In this document: positions 12,497 to 23,265 of the stretch, in pieces | Numbering within the stretch: position 1 is the first letter of the stretch | How the letters are laid out: each line of letters opens with the position of its first letter | Origin: Phocoena phocoena | Lineage: Eukaryota; Chordata; Mammalia; Artiodactyla; Phocoenidae | Assembly: GCF_963924675.1 (NCBI RefSeq) | Contig: NC_089232.1 | Coordinates: 34,174,842 to 34,238,841, forward strand | Reading direction: 5' to 3' | Length of the DNA stretch: 64,000 nt | Made by a program: the position numbers and the translations under genes | Notes under the pieces: generated by a model | What the model was told of the DNA's origin: nothing | What the model saw: only the letters and a program-made list of their open reading frames with translations | Databases searched by the model: none

Positions 12497-13024
12497 CAGT
12501 GCTGCCCATATAAATATCCTGTGAGCCACGTATGTCATTCTAAATTTTCTAGTAGCCACTCTCAGAAAAGTAAAAAGCAACAGGTGAAATTAAGCAATAA
12601 TATATTCAGACTACTATATATAAAAATAGATAAACAACAAGGTCCTACTGTATAGCACAAGGAACTATATTCAATATCCTGTAATAAATTATAATGGAAA
12701 AGAATATGAAAAAGAATAGATATGTATATATGTGTAACTGAGTCACTGTGCTGTACACCAGGAACTAACACACATTGTAAGTCAACTGCACGGCAACACA
12801 AAAACTAAAAATAAAATATTTTATACAACTCAATACACCCAAAATAATATCATTCAACAAGTAATGAATATTAAAGGTATCACTGAGATAGGTTACATTT
12901 TTCTGTACTACATCTTCGAAATCTGATGTGTACTTTATACGTACAACACATCTGAATTCAGACTAGCCCTAGTTCAAGTCCTCCATAGCCACATGGGGCT
13001 GAAGACTACGCCACTGGGCAGCGC
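12497..13024. mobile_element. hAT-like non-autonomous DNA transposon, interrupted
   Basis: The left end reads cagtgctgccca (12497-12508). The right end (tgggcagcgc at 13015-13024) is its inverted counterpart, giving imperfect terminal inverted repeats typical of mammalian hAT-Charlie MITEs. Internal text such as 'gtgagccacgtatgt' and 'catagccacatgg' matches the general look of such elements. No transposase is present. An L1 3' fragment sits inside (about 12608-12815). I do not assign a subfamily, and no clear 8-bp target duplication is seen. Confidence 0.7.
12608..12815 (+). mobile_element. LINE-1 3'-end fragment nested in DNA transposon
   Basis: The text 'caaggtcctactgtatagca', followed by 'gtaactgagtcactgtgctg' and an A-rich tail, is the 3'UTR end of an older L1 family in this lineage. 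A minus-strand relative lies at 42007-42235. It splits the hAT-like element at an AATATATT-like site, so it is younger than that element. Ends are approximate. Confidence 0.72.
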
Positions 13025-13025
13025 C

Positions 13026-14362
13026 TTTCTAGAATGTTTCTCCCAGGAAGAAGGTGATCTAGAAAACCTGAAACATGTAATAACTTTCCATAAGAAGTAG
13101 CCATTCGTACATGTTTTAATACATTAAAAAACATAGATGTACGCCATGGGTATGTATTCACTGTTTTCTTATCAAGCAAAAAGGGGAAAAAAAAAGAGTC
13201 CGAGAGGAGAGCTGTAATGGAAATAAAATTGACAGCCTCTCAAAACTCAGGTGGCACTTTCCTTTTCTAGTTAATTCCTGTTTTAAGTACGTGGCTTCTT
13301 GCGACTCCTTGATACCTAATAAACCAGACTCTTCGGGGCAGCCAAGTTGGGTTTTGCTTGAACTGCAGGTGTAAGGCTCAGCATGAAACATTAATCAACT
13401 TCTTAAACATGCTTCCAAGGTGTGTTCAAGCCTTTTCTTCCTGTTTGCTGGTAAAATCACATCTTTTCACCATTGTTGGCACAGTAGTGATGGAAGCAGC
13501 TAGGAGTTGAATAATGGCTTTGTGTTTTTGTCTCCCTTGGCCTGGCATAAAACATTTTGCCTCAGATGAAATAGAATAGTAAAATATAAGATGTGATTTG
13601 TTTTCTCTCAGTCTTATGAATAATATATACTCCTAAATATTGACCATTTCGTTTAAGAAAATAAATACCTGTTGGGAAAAATAAAAATGAAAGGCCCTGG
13701 GAATACATTAGGATTTCCGGTTTGAATATTTGGAACCCAGGATATGATGGGAGATGCATTTATTCCAGGAAAGTGCTGCGTGCGGTCAATAGAGTTCAAA
13801 TATGGTAGAGCATGGACCAACGGTGCCATGGGGGCTCTGTTGCCACAGAGAACAGGGACGGAGGGAAGCCTTCCTGAGGTTCTCTTTGGCTGAGAACTGG
13901 CAGCATCTGACAGCATTATGAGCAGCTTGCAATTTAGCCTCAGCAGCAGGAAAATCTGCACTTGATCAGCTCTGCCATAACCAGTAAACGTCACCATGGC
14001 AAATGTGGATTTCAATGGAAGGTTTTGCAGTGCCTAGTGATAATTCTGCCAGTTCTCCCTCCTTCCCGCCTCCATCCATAAAGAGAAAGTGCGACATATG
14101 GTATTTGCATGTTATCACAAAATATGAGATACTGGGTGAAATAAATTACGTGTGAAGGGGGTTTAGCCCATAATTTCTAGTAATTTCAAAAACATGAAAA
14201 TGGCTTTTGAAGTAGGAGAGAGGGCCCTTCTCCTTGGGGAAGACTTCAAAACACATCACACGCTATATAAACACAAATGTGTTTACCTTGCCGGGGCCTC
14301 CCTTTTTTCCTCCTTGGAATTCTGGCTAATTGTCAACGATGTCTGTGTTCTAACAAGAGGTT
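13026..14362. other. Unique non-coding DNA
   Basis: No recognised repeat and no supported exon. The 120-codon minus frame at 13653-14015 has no recognisable motif and no splice context that stands out; I treat it as chance. Confidence 0.5.
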
Positions 14363-14397
14363 TCTTTTTTTTTTTTTTTTTTTGGTTTCTTTTTTCA
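14363..14397. repeat. Poly-T tract
   Basis: A run of T interrupted only by a GG and a C. It may be a decayed retroposon tail, but no element body is attached. Confidence 0.6.
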
Positions 14398-14517
14398 AAC
14401 CTGAATTATTTGAATTCGAGCTCTGTAATGCTGTAATGTGAAGCGCTGTTGTGAGTAGGGAAGGGCGGGGGAGGGTTTGCCAGCAAAGGAAGCTGCTGCT
14501 GCATATGAACCATGGTC

Positions 14518-14708
14518 TTTTTTTTTTTTTTTTTTTTTTTTTTTTGCGGTACGCGGGCCTCTCACTGCTGTGGCCTCTCCCGCTACAGCACAGGCTCCGG
14601 ACGCGCAGGCTCAGCGGCCATGGCTCACGGGCCCAGCCGCTCCGCGGCATGCGGGATCCTCCCAGACCGGGGCACAAACCCGTGTCCCCTGCATCGGCAG
14701 GCGGACTC
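14518..14708 (-). mobile_element. CHR-type SINE, short form, 5'-truncated, minus strand
   Basis: A T-run (14518-14545) and then the reverse complement of the short CHR SINE run up to 'gcaggcggactc' (end 14708). The last ~35 bases of the full element (its promoter head, with the A-box region) are missing. This is 5' truncation in the element's own orientation. No target-site duplication is evident. Confidence 0.9.
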
Positions 14709-15022
14709 GTTCTGCTTCTCCCATTAACTTTCATTGCCCTTGGCTCCTGCCTGGATTTGCCAAGGATCAAACTTAAAGACCCAAGTTGGAGGGCATGATG
14801 AAACCCTTGGAAAACCCACACATCTCTGGCTCCTAACGGCTCCCACCATTTCTGCCCTTCGGAAAATATGTCCAGGATGGGTGCATGAGTATATACAAAC
14901 TCTAGGCAGGTGGGTGCTTTGTCTTTGTATTAGCAATGAAGAACTAGAAAGGCGTTCATGGGTATTATTGTAACTGTAGTCATAGCAGTTATTGGATATG
15001 TGTTATGTTTATCCTCTATTTA
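14709..15022. other. Unique non-coding DNA between SINEs
   Basis: Nothing recognised apart from short chance open frames. Confidence 0.45.
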
Positions 15023-15034
15023 AAATAAATGCTG

Positions 15035-15240
15035 GGGCTTCCCTGGTGGTGCAGTGGTTGAAAGTCCGCCTGCCGATACAGGGGACACAGGTTCGTGCCC
15101 CGGTCCGGGAAGATCCCACATGCCGCGGAGCGGCTGGGCCCGTGAGCCATGGCCGCTGAGCCTGCGCGTCCGGAGGCTGTGCTCCGCAACGGGAGAGGCC
15201 GCAACAGTGAGAGGCCCACGTACCGCAAAAAAAAATAAAT
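15035..15240 (+). mobile_element. CHR-type SINE, short form
   Basis: Full-length copy from 'gggcttccctggtggtgcag' to a poly-A/TAAA tail. A perfect 12-bp duplication, aaataaatgctg, lies at 15023-15034 and 15241-15252. It is preceded by 'ttta', giving a TT|AAAA-like L1 endonuclease site. The perfect duplication suggests a fairly recent insertion. Confidence 0.95.
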
Positions 15241-15254
15241 AAATAAATGCTGAT

Positions 15255-15385
15255 TACTGTGTACAATATTTGGTGAGTCTGCTCTACTGTAAACTCCAGG
15301 GGGCAGGAGAACTGTCCTGATCACCCAGTGCCTAGCACACGGTCTGTGCTCAGAAACTCCTGGTTGAACAAATAAATGAATTGGA
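15255..15385 (+). mobile_element. LINE-2 3'-end fragment
   Basis: The text 'ccagtgcctagcacacggtc', followed by 'tgtgctcagaaa' and an 'aataaatgaatt' end, is the familiar decayed L2 3' terminus. The element is ancient and the edges are approximate. Confidence 0.65.
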
Positions 15386-15769
15386 GTCAGACTTTTCCAT
15401 CTTTTCTACAGGTGAAAATAAAGTGAGGATTTCTGAATCCCAACTGAACAATTGTGCCAGGATACAGAAAAACCAAGTCCTGCTGCCATAATTAAAATGC
15501 TCATCAAGTTGTGAACAAAGGCTGATAGACTCCAGTTTAGACCTTCCCTGATTCCTGAATTCCTACATCTCTCTTCCCAGTCAGTGCTTCCCGCTGGCCA
15601 GAAACTCTAAAGAGATTATTTACACTTCAATGCCAAAGGCATCCTCCCTGAGGCTAAGGCCTAGGAAGGCAGGGATGGGGGGCGGGGCCGGGGAAGCAAA
15701 AGGAAATTATCATCAAGAAAAATGCTGCAACACAGAAATTTACTAGCAATTGGGTGGCCCTTGAGATCT

Positions 15770-15950
15770 TAGAAAGCACTTCCATGGACCTTTACTTTTC
15801 AGTTAATCTACATAATCTTGTATGACAAACATCATCATCTTCATTTCACAGAGGAGGAAACTGAGGCTCAGAAAAATGAAGGGCCTTGGCTAAGATCACA
15901 ATGCTGAGAGATAATAGAACGTGAATTGATACCCAAGTTCTGGAACCAAG
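15770..15950 (-). mobile_element. MIR SINE fragment
   Basis: The complement of the MIR core is recognisable: 'tttcacagaggaggaaactg' followed by 'aggctcag' and 'taagatcacaatgctgagag'. It is ancient and strongly diverged. Boundaries are estimated. Confidence 0.75.
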
Positions 15951-16474
15951 GAATCTTTTTTGTAAGTCATATTTCAAAGTCAAAATGTAGTATATATGAC
16001 AGCTTTTAAAAATCAATTACTAAAAAATATCAATTAGTGAAAATGTCTTTGTCTCAATCAGATCCCCAATCTCCCTCCCCAAGGCAACTAGAATCTAAAA
16101 TTTCTTCAATATTCTTAAAGAAATTTAAGTGTGTATATATTAAGTGTGTCACACTCACGCAGACACACGTAAGTAGGGGCGCAATACCATGTTCCTCTAA
16201 TCATAGCTTTCTTCCCATGACCTGTAGCTTGGTGGGTAAATATTTAAAGCTTCCCATCATTTATAGATCTACATCACTGTTTTTAATTTTACAAATATAA
16301 TGCATTTCCCCTTTGGTGGGTCTTTAAGTTGCTTCTAGGAATTTGTCATTGTTAACAATAAAAATTCAGGCTCATGACAGCAACCATTTCTTTTACAAGA
16401 TTCCTAGTAACTGGATTGTCCACTGGTGCTTTGAATGATGTAAAATGCACTGAGGAGGCCAAGGAGGAAATTTC

Positions 16475-16835
16475 AGTTCTGGGACTGCCTTTCACTAGTT
16501 GTGTGACTTTTTTTTTTTTTTTTTTCCGGTACGTGGGCCTCGTACTGTTGTGGCCTCTCCTATTGCGGACCACAGGCTCCGGACGCGCAGGCTCTGCGGC
16601 CACGGCTCACGGGCCTAGCCGCTCTGCAGTATGTGGGATCTTCCTGGACCGGAGCACGAACCCGTGTCCCTTGCATCAGCAGGCGGACTCTCAACCACTG
16701 CGCCACCAGGAAAGCCCTAGCTGTGTGACTTTTAAGGAGTCCCTTGAAGTCTCTGCTGCTCAGTTTTCCCAGATGTAAAATTAGAAAGTGGCACAGCAGG
16801 AAGATCCAAAGGGATAGAGCAGTATAGTGGGAGGA
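16475..16835 (+). mobile_element. MIR SINE fragment split by a CHR SINE
   Basis: Left part 'ctgggactgcctttcactag' plus 'ttgtgtgac' and right part 'tagctgtgtgacttttaagg' plus 'ctgctcagttttcccagatg' join into one MIR plus-strand core when the SINE (16512-16716) is removed. The duplicated 'ctag(t/c)tgtgtgactttt' is the SINE's target-site duplication. Confidence 0.72.
16512..16716 (-). mobile_element. CHR-type SINE, short form, inside a MIR
   Basis: Minus-strand full-length copy: T-run at the left (16508-16525), element head complement 'ccaccaggaaagccc' at the right end. A 17-bp duplication with one mismatch lies at 16495-16511 and 16717-16733. Several body substitutions relative to other copies here suggest moderate age. 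Confidence 0.93.
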
Positions 16836-17564
16836 GATGCAGTGTAGTATTAGGACACCTAGGTTCCGGTCTTAACAAGATATGTGATAACAAAGCCTCT
16901 CAAAGTAGGATCTCTGAGACCTCCTACCCCTCCGAATTAGTCTACAGGCGAAATAATGAAGACACTGTAACTGACACTGTGGTTGTGTCATGTGACATGT
17001 GTCCAGGTCCCCTTTCTTGGATATCTGCATCTCCCCTTTACAACTCCTAAGTATTGGACAAAGCTGACATCAAGCTGGAGCTTGTGACTCAGGCCTAAAT
17101 TCACTAATATAATCCTTTCTCCCGCTCACAGGTTTCGGGTCTGGGATGGTTATGGACCAATTTGGATCACAAAGACAGAGAGAACTCTGGAAAAAGAGGT
17201 TTCTCACTCTTTTAGGAGGCTTCCTGGAGGGGGAAACAGGTAGATCCAGGAAGTGTTTGTGGCCATTTTCCAACCACAAAGAGATACTTGCCTTGGGGTA
17301 AAGTTAACACCAGAAAGGAAGGATGGAGAGAAGGAAATTTAAATGGGCCTTGGTGATACTCCTAAAACCACTGAAACACACCAACCTAAAGGTCTGCCCA
17401 CTTGCTTTCCATTTGGGTGAGTCAAGTAAGTCCCTTTTTGGCTTAAGTCTTTATGGTTAAGTTTGAATTAGATTTTTCTGTTACGTACAACTGAAGGCAT
17501 ATTAAGAGACACAGAATGAGATATCGCTATAGATACTCACATAGATAAACACAGACTAACAGTT
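16836..17564. other. Unique non-coding DNA
   Basis: No repeat or exon recognised; only short open frames. Confidence 0.45.
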
Positions 17565-17770
17565 TCTTCATGCTTATTGAGTACAGGCTGGATATTTAGT
17601 ACTTTATAAACATTATCCCCTTTAGTCATCATTGCAACCCAAAAAATAGATACTACCATCTACATCTGACAAATGAGAAAACAAGCTCAGAGATGTTAAG
17701 TAACTGTTCAGGTTATGCAGCTAATCCGCAAGGGAGGTGGGACTGCACGGTTCCAAACCCTTGCCTTAAA
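17565..17770 (-). mobile_element. MIR SINE fragment
   Basis: The complement of the MIR: 'tttagtactttataaacatt', then 'tgacaaatgagaaaacaagc' and 'gttaagtaactgttcaggtt'. It is ancient; edges are estimated. Confidence 0.75.
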
Positions 17771-18560
17771 ACGACACACCTCTTCCAGCCATGACTCGAA
17801 TAGATGCGCTTACTCACTTTAGCATCATTCTAACCTACATTGTGAAGGGTGAGGCTGGTCTTTGGTGCTCTGCCCTGTCAGAACCGGTCCCCAGAGAGAT
17901 ACACAGGGCTCCAGATATCCCCAAACCAAAGGCAAACGAACTGCTCTAACTGGCAGGCCATATCCCTACCTCCTGAGCTTCCTGTAGCCCCACACTCACT
18001 GGATTTGGGTCCCATTCTTTTGCTGCTAAATCCCCAATCAAGTTAAATAATTAATAATCAGTAAATACATTTTTTATGATGTACTCCTCCCAAGAGCATA
18101 TTTGCATTTTACCAGAAACCTCTGAAGTCTTCACCCAAAGGAGAGACTAATGGAGAACACTGCAGGTACCAGCTACATTGGAAGATGGGAAGATGTGACT
18201 TTCAAATAGTTCTTTCTCGGTGACGACATTTACCACTCACAAGACTGCACCAAGCTCATTTTACTAACTGAAAATTGATAAGTCCAGTCAAATCTGGTAA
18301 AAGTCAGGAACAAAATAGCTAATCTAAAATGATAAGAAATAATTACAAAGAGAATCAACAAATTATCAAAAGAAATGAAGTCTTCTGTGGGTATGATTGT
18401 ATCAGATGGCTTATAAACAAACATACACACACATAGATATACAATAGCAGCAACCTTTTTTTTTTTCTGTTTACCTGATTAATTCATAGACAGAGCTCAA
18501 ATTAGCCATTGCTGTCCATTCCTTTGTTTTCATCTTTTCACAGCATATATGCTTTTAGAT
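17771..18560. other. Unique non-coding DNA
   Basis: No gene or known repeat seen. A T-run lies at 18457-18466. Confidence 0.45.
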
Positions 18561-18561
18561 T

Positions 18562-18601
18562 AATTTCTTCCCTATAACATTATTTCTTCCCTATAACATT
18601 A
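18562..18601. repeat. Short tandem duplication (two ~19-bp copies)
   Basis: The unit 'atttcttccctataacatt' occurs twice in a row just before the GGAA tract. Confidence 0.85.
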
Positions 18602-18616
18602 GTTCTCTTTACATAA

Positions 18617-18785
18617 GTGAAAAGAAGGAAGAAAAAAAGAAGGAAGGAAGGAAGGAGGGAGGGAGGGAGGGAAGGAAGGAAGGAACGGAGGAAGGAAGGA
18701 AGGAAGGGAGGGAGAGAGAGTGGGAGAAAGGGGGAGAGGAAGGAAGAAAGGAAGGAAGGAAGGAAAGGAAAAAAGAAAAGGGGAA
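18617..18785 (+). repeat. Polypurine (GGAA/GGGA)n microsatellite
   Basis: About 170 bases almost entirely purine, dominated by GGAA and GGGA units. Four GGG runs separated by single A occur at 18657-18671, a G-quadruplex-capable motif. The complement yields spurious proline/serine/leucine-rich open frames. Confidence 0.95.
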
Positions 18786-18845
18786 AATCTAGTTAACATC
18801 AAAAACAATTGTTGAAACAGACTTTCAAGATAAATATAAAAACTG

Positions 18846-19054
18846 GGGCTTCCCTGGTGGCGCAGTGGTTGGGAGCCCGCCTGCCGATGCAGGGAACACG
18901 GGTTTGGGCCCCGGTCCGGGAAGATCCCACATGCCGCGGGGTGGCTGGGCCGGTGAGCCATGGCCGCTGAGCCTGCGCGTCTGGAGCCTGTGCTCCACAA
19001 CGGGAGAGGCCACAACAGTGAGAGGCCTGCTTACCGCAAAAAAAAAAAAAACCA
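18846..19054 (+). mobile_element. CHR-type SINE, short form
   Basis: Complete copy from 'gggcttccctggtggcgcag' to a poly-A tail (19038-19051). A short duplication, aaaaactg, is seen at 18838-18845 and 19055-19062. Confidence 0.93.
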
Positions 19055-19062
19055 AAAAACTG

Positions 19063-19564
19063 ATGTTATATTTATAGACTTTCTTCTGTGCCATAATTTG
19101 GACTACAGTGCATATTTTATTAGGTTGATTACTATGAAGAAATAAGAGAACCTCACCAATAATTAATTGTGCAATTAAAATCACACACCTGAATTTTCCA
19201 CACATGTTTAAATAAACCATTTTTAAGAGAATTACTATGTAGTCGCTTTCCCAGATGTTCCAAAGGCAAACAGATGTGTTAATTAGCACACTTTTGGACT
19301 TGAACTGTACTTAATCTCTTCCTTATAATTTTTCCTTTTATTTTCAACTCTAAATTCCTTGGGTAAAAAAAAAAAAAGGTCAAAACCTGGCTTGGTACCA
19401 ACAATTAATGTCAAAAAAAAGTCAGTACATGTTTTGGTAACCAATAATTAAAATTAAACTACAAATAGGCTATGTATTATTTGCACAGATTGGGAAAATC
19501 TATCAAAGTAAAAATTAGAATACAAACAACACAGGGAAGTAATAGTGATAGTAAACACACCCAA
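19063..19564. other. AT-rich unique DNA
   Basis: No gene or repeat recognised except an A-run at 19367-19378. Confidence 0.45.
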
Positions 19565-19765
19565 ATAGCCCAACGCAACTTTCACAAGTATTATCTCAAG
19601 TAACCCTCAGGACCTCTCTGTGAGAAATCTGCCATTTATTATTCCCATTTGCAATTACAGAAACTGAGCCAGGGAGATCAAATTTTCACAGCTTGTATGT
19701 TGCAAAAGCAGGTAAAACTGGAACCTAAAAGCTCCAGATCCCATGCATGCTCTTCTCACTATGCA
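19565..19765 (-). mobile_element. MIR SINE fragment
   Basis: The complement of the MIR: 'cacaagtattatctcaagta', then 'acagaaactgagccagggag'. Diverged, edges estimated. Confidence 0.68.
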
Positions 19766-20639
19766 ATCCTTGCTTCCAGGAAGTGAAGATTTTGATACGT
19801 CGGAAAAGAGCTTAAGAAAGAGACGTCAAGGAAGACAGCAGGGAACATTGTTATAAAGTGGAAAGAGTCTATGAGGAAGAATCTGATGACCTGTGGCACC
19901 CCAGAGAACATGTATGTAGACTAACATGGGAAGGATGGAAAGCTCTGAAGCTTTGAGATCAAGATTTTCTGGTGAAACAAGGTAAAACTGCCCCACTTTA
20001 GCAAAATGTATTTGGTGGCACGATGGGATGAAGGCCAGTCTGGCAGAAGGAGCTCTGCTGGGCAGGTTGTAAAGAGCACTGATGTTCTGGGGAGGTGTGG
20101 AGGAGAGATGGTAGGAGGCTGCTCGTTGACCTACAGCAAGGCAGAGAGGGCTATTTCCCTCCAATATCATTTCACCAAGAGGAAGAATAACAGCATTGTT
20201 GTTATCAGAAGTTGAATCACAATTAATGAGAAAACAATCTACCGAAAAGTCCCCTGGCCTCAAATCCATCAGTTTACTTTTACATTGAAGCACACAGGCC
20301 CACCCCTAAAGCATCTTGAGAAAGAGAAGAAGCACACTCAACCAGAAAAATAAATCAAGGTGCTGGCTACACATCCTTATACCAGAATCGCAACACAGTA
20401 GGGGAGGGTTAACAGATTAAGAACACACCCCTGGAGGCTTCGAGGGGACTTCTTTTTGAAGAAGCCATATATCCAAAAGCCAAGTCCACATCTGCTTACA
20501 CATTGAGAAAATATTCAAAGCTGTGACTCTGTACTTCAAAGAGAAAACAAGTAAGTGAAAAATCCAGTAAGATCTAGAGGGGAAAGTTCACATTGGAAGG
20601 GCAAATACTTTCTTTCAAACATTTGTACATGCACAATTA
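19766..20639. other. Unique non-coding DNA with a chance long frame
   Basis: A 155-codon minus-strand frame (19826-20293) is open but has no recognisable domain, and no exon boundaries or neighbouring exons support it. No other feature seen. Confidence 0.4.
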
Positions 20640-20790
20640 CCATATGGAAAAAGTGGAAATCAGTGGCCCGGTGATCTGGCCGAAGTCACATAGGAATTAA
20701 TGGTCAAAGAAAGTACTGAAGGAATAGACCAGGTCTTCTGATTCTTCTGCCTAGGACTGCGGCCATTACCACACTCTGTCAGCAAGAGGA
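20640..20790 (-). mobile_element. Possible MIR SINE fragment
   Basis: Weak resemblance to the complement of the MIR core (a 'ggaaa...tcagtggcccggtgatctgg...gaagtcacatag' order). Strongly decayed; could be chance. Confidence 0.4.
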
Positions 20791-21226
20791 ATCAAGGCCC
20801 CACTTACTGAAATGGAAACTCCAGGTGTACCGCCCGTCCCCCCATACAAACCCCCAGCCAAGTGGCTACCCTGAACAGAACCCAGAGCAGCGGTCCGCAC
20901 TGTCCTGTGATTGTGCTTTCACCTTCAGTGCGTCTGTCAACTTTTCCTGGGTGAGGTCATTCGGAAGTCCCGAACCTGATTTATGAATTATTTTAATTAA
21001 AGTACCCTTTCGCTAATGTCCGTGAACTTCATTGCCTGGTGGCAATGACCCTTGGCAGGAATCATCTGTAAAAGTGCCTCTCACTTTGCAGGGTAGGTAG
21101 CTCTTTGGTTTAGAGGCAGCAATTTCCAAATGCTCCCGTTTGGATCCAAGTTATCACTAGGCCAACTGTGAGTTCCGGCTTAGAACATCACAAAATCAGT
21201 CTTTTTGGGTATGTTCAGAAACAGGT

Positions 21227-21662
21227 CAGAGTGAAGTAAGTCAGAAAGAGAAAAACAAATGCTGTATGCTAACACATATATGTGGAATCTAAAAAAAAAA
21301 AAAGGTCACGAAGAACCTAGGGGCAGGACAAGAATAAAGACGCAGACGTAGAGAATGGACTTGAGGACATGGGGTGGAGGAAGGGTAAGCTGGGACGAAG
21401 TGAGAGAGTGGCATGGACATATATACCCTACCAAATGTAAAATAGGTAGCTAGTGGAAAGCAGCCGCATAGCACAGGGAGATCAGCTTGGTGCTTTGTGA
21501 CCACCTAGAGGGGTGGGATAAGGAGGGTGGGAGGGAGACGCAAGAGGGAGGAGATATGGGCATATATGTATATGTATGGCTGATTCACTTTGTTATAAAG
21601 CAGAAACTAACACACCATTGTAAAGCAATTATACTCCAATAAAGATGTTAAAAAAAAAAAAA
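21227..21662 (+). mobile_element. LINE-1 3'-end insertion (5'-truncated)
   Basis: Begins inside the end of ORF2 ('cagagtgaagtaagtcagaa') and contains the complete 3'UTR of the same family as element B (31860-32342). It ends in 'ccaataaagatgtt' and a poly-A. A perfect 10-bp duplication, agaaacaggt, lies at 21217-21226 and 21663-21672. This is a typical severe 5' truncation during target-primed reverse transcription. Confidence 0.95.
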
Positions 21663-21672
21663 AGAAACAGGT

Positions 21673-23139
21673 AATGCCACTGGGAGTGGGGATGGCCAAT
21701 AACCTTTCAGAGGAGACTATGGATAGGTATCAGGCTTCCTTTCAAAAAAGATCATATTATTAGAACAATTACATAAACACCAGTAGAGCGAGACTTGGAA
21801 TTCTTTGAGAACAGAGGGATAAAGAAAACCAGATAGCTGTAGAGTTTTTGCTACTATGAAAAGCTATACTACTGCTGCGGCAGAGTAAGGAAAGTATTTA
21901 CAGTAAAGACAAGGAGAGGAAGATCTAAGGCATTTGGCAGGCTTTAATAACAGTGATTTGAAAAAGCGAAAAACAGAAAACGGCCCGGAGCGCTGAAGAA
22001 GAATTACAAAGGATTTTGTCAGACTCAGAGAGAGAGAGAAAAGTCCATAGTTGGAGATGAAGTTAAGGTTCTGCTCAAAGGAAGCAGAGCAGCCTTGATG
22101 GGGAAGCCTCGAGGTGCGTCTCCTTTGACGCCCTGCGTCAGGCCTTTGAGGACTCAATAGCGGTGTGATTTACGTGGCACTACAATATACACGCTGCTTA
22201 CAGATAGTCTCAAATGTGGAGCAAATGTGGAAGGAGGGGAGCAATTAACTGAGCTGGGAGAATTGAGTGCAAACCTCCGAGACAAACCTAACTGACTCGG
22301 GCCAGGAAGGGAGAGGCTACACAAAGGTTACACAGGGCCCCAAGTTCCAAAGGGCCCCGTGCTCAGTTTAAAGCTCTGTGGTCGCCTTCTTGAAATCCGT
22401 AATAATTTCTCAACATAGAGCCTCACGTTTTCATTTGGCGCTGACCCCTACAAATCATGCAGCCCATCCTGTTCTCATAACAGAGCAGCAAATGGTGTCT
22501 GGGCCCTAGGACCCCACCCAAAGCTGGGGACCTCCGATTCCTGACGTACCAGCAGGCACAAAGAAATATAGAGAAAGTCAAGGTTGATAATTTTGTGGAC
22601 AAAGTGAGAAATCTGATGAGGTGGAATATTTTTTTCTTCTTGGTCATAGCCTGACCAAGGATTTATTTTCTATTCTTTACCGATTTATTTTTTATTCTTT
22701 ACATTATATCTTTCTCAAAGACATGTGGGCTGGGGTTCGTTTGACCTGGTGCAGTTTAAGAGACAGGATTGTAATCACCAGGCCAACAAGAGCAAAAATG
22801 CCCCATCAACTCAACCCAATTCAATGCATTAATCTCCCTAGGAGGGGAATCTTTGTTAGGCCCTGTGGTGATTGTTTTGGAAGAGGCTGAACTGGTTCAT
22901 TGAGCTGGAGAAAAACAGCACTGAACTGGTTGGCTACCAGGCCAGGGTGAATGTTTCATGTTGACGGAAATCTTTGAAAAGTTGGTCTGGAGATGCTGAG
23001 GAATACACCACTCCTAGATTGCTTTAGATCCTATTTCACCCAGTTCCTTGCCTCTGCAACCCTTCTGCAAAGTCCTCACAAGACAGCATACTGCTTCTGT
23101 AGCACAGAAGGTCCATATAAAAATATTACATTTCCATAA
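21673..23139. other. Unique non-coding DNA
   Basis: No gene or repeat family recognised. The frames present are short and lack similarity that I recognise. Confidence 0.45.
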
Positions 23140-23265
23140 ATTTCAATAGATAAATAATATTTATTTATTTATAAATAAAATTATAAATAAAATATTTATA
23201 AATAAAATTAAAATTTTATTTATAAATAAAAATTATTTATTTCAATAAATAAATAACATAATTAA
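23140..23265. repeat. AT-rich low-complexity block with 17-bp palindrome
   Basis: Nearly pure A/T made of 'ataaataaaatt' variants. It contains a perfect inverted repeat: 17-bp arms at 23193-23209 and 23212-23228 separated by two bases. It could form a cruciform. Confidence 0.9.

Noticed and set aside
14333..15324. Recurring 'PADAGDTGSCPGPGRSHMPR'-type peptides on both strands
   Set aside because: They are translations of CHR SINEs and appear at each SINE copy in the window.
18599..19015. Proline/serine/leucine-rich 138-codon frame
   Set aside because: Created by the complement of the GGAA microsatellite plus a SINE.
19826..20293. 155-codon frame on minus strand
   Set aside because: No domain or exon context recognised; flanked by MIR fragments.
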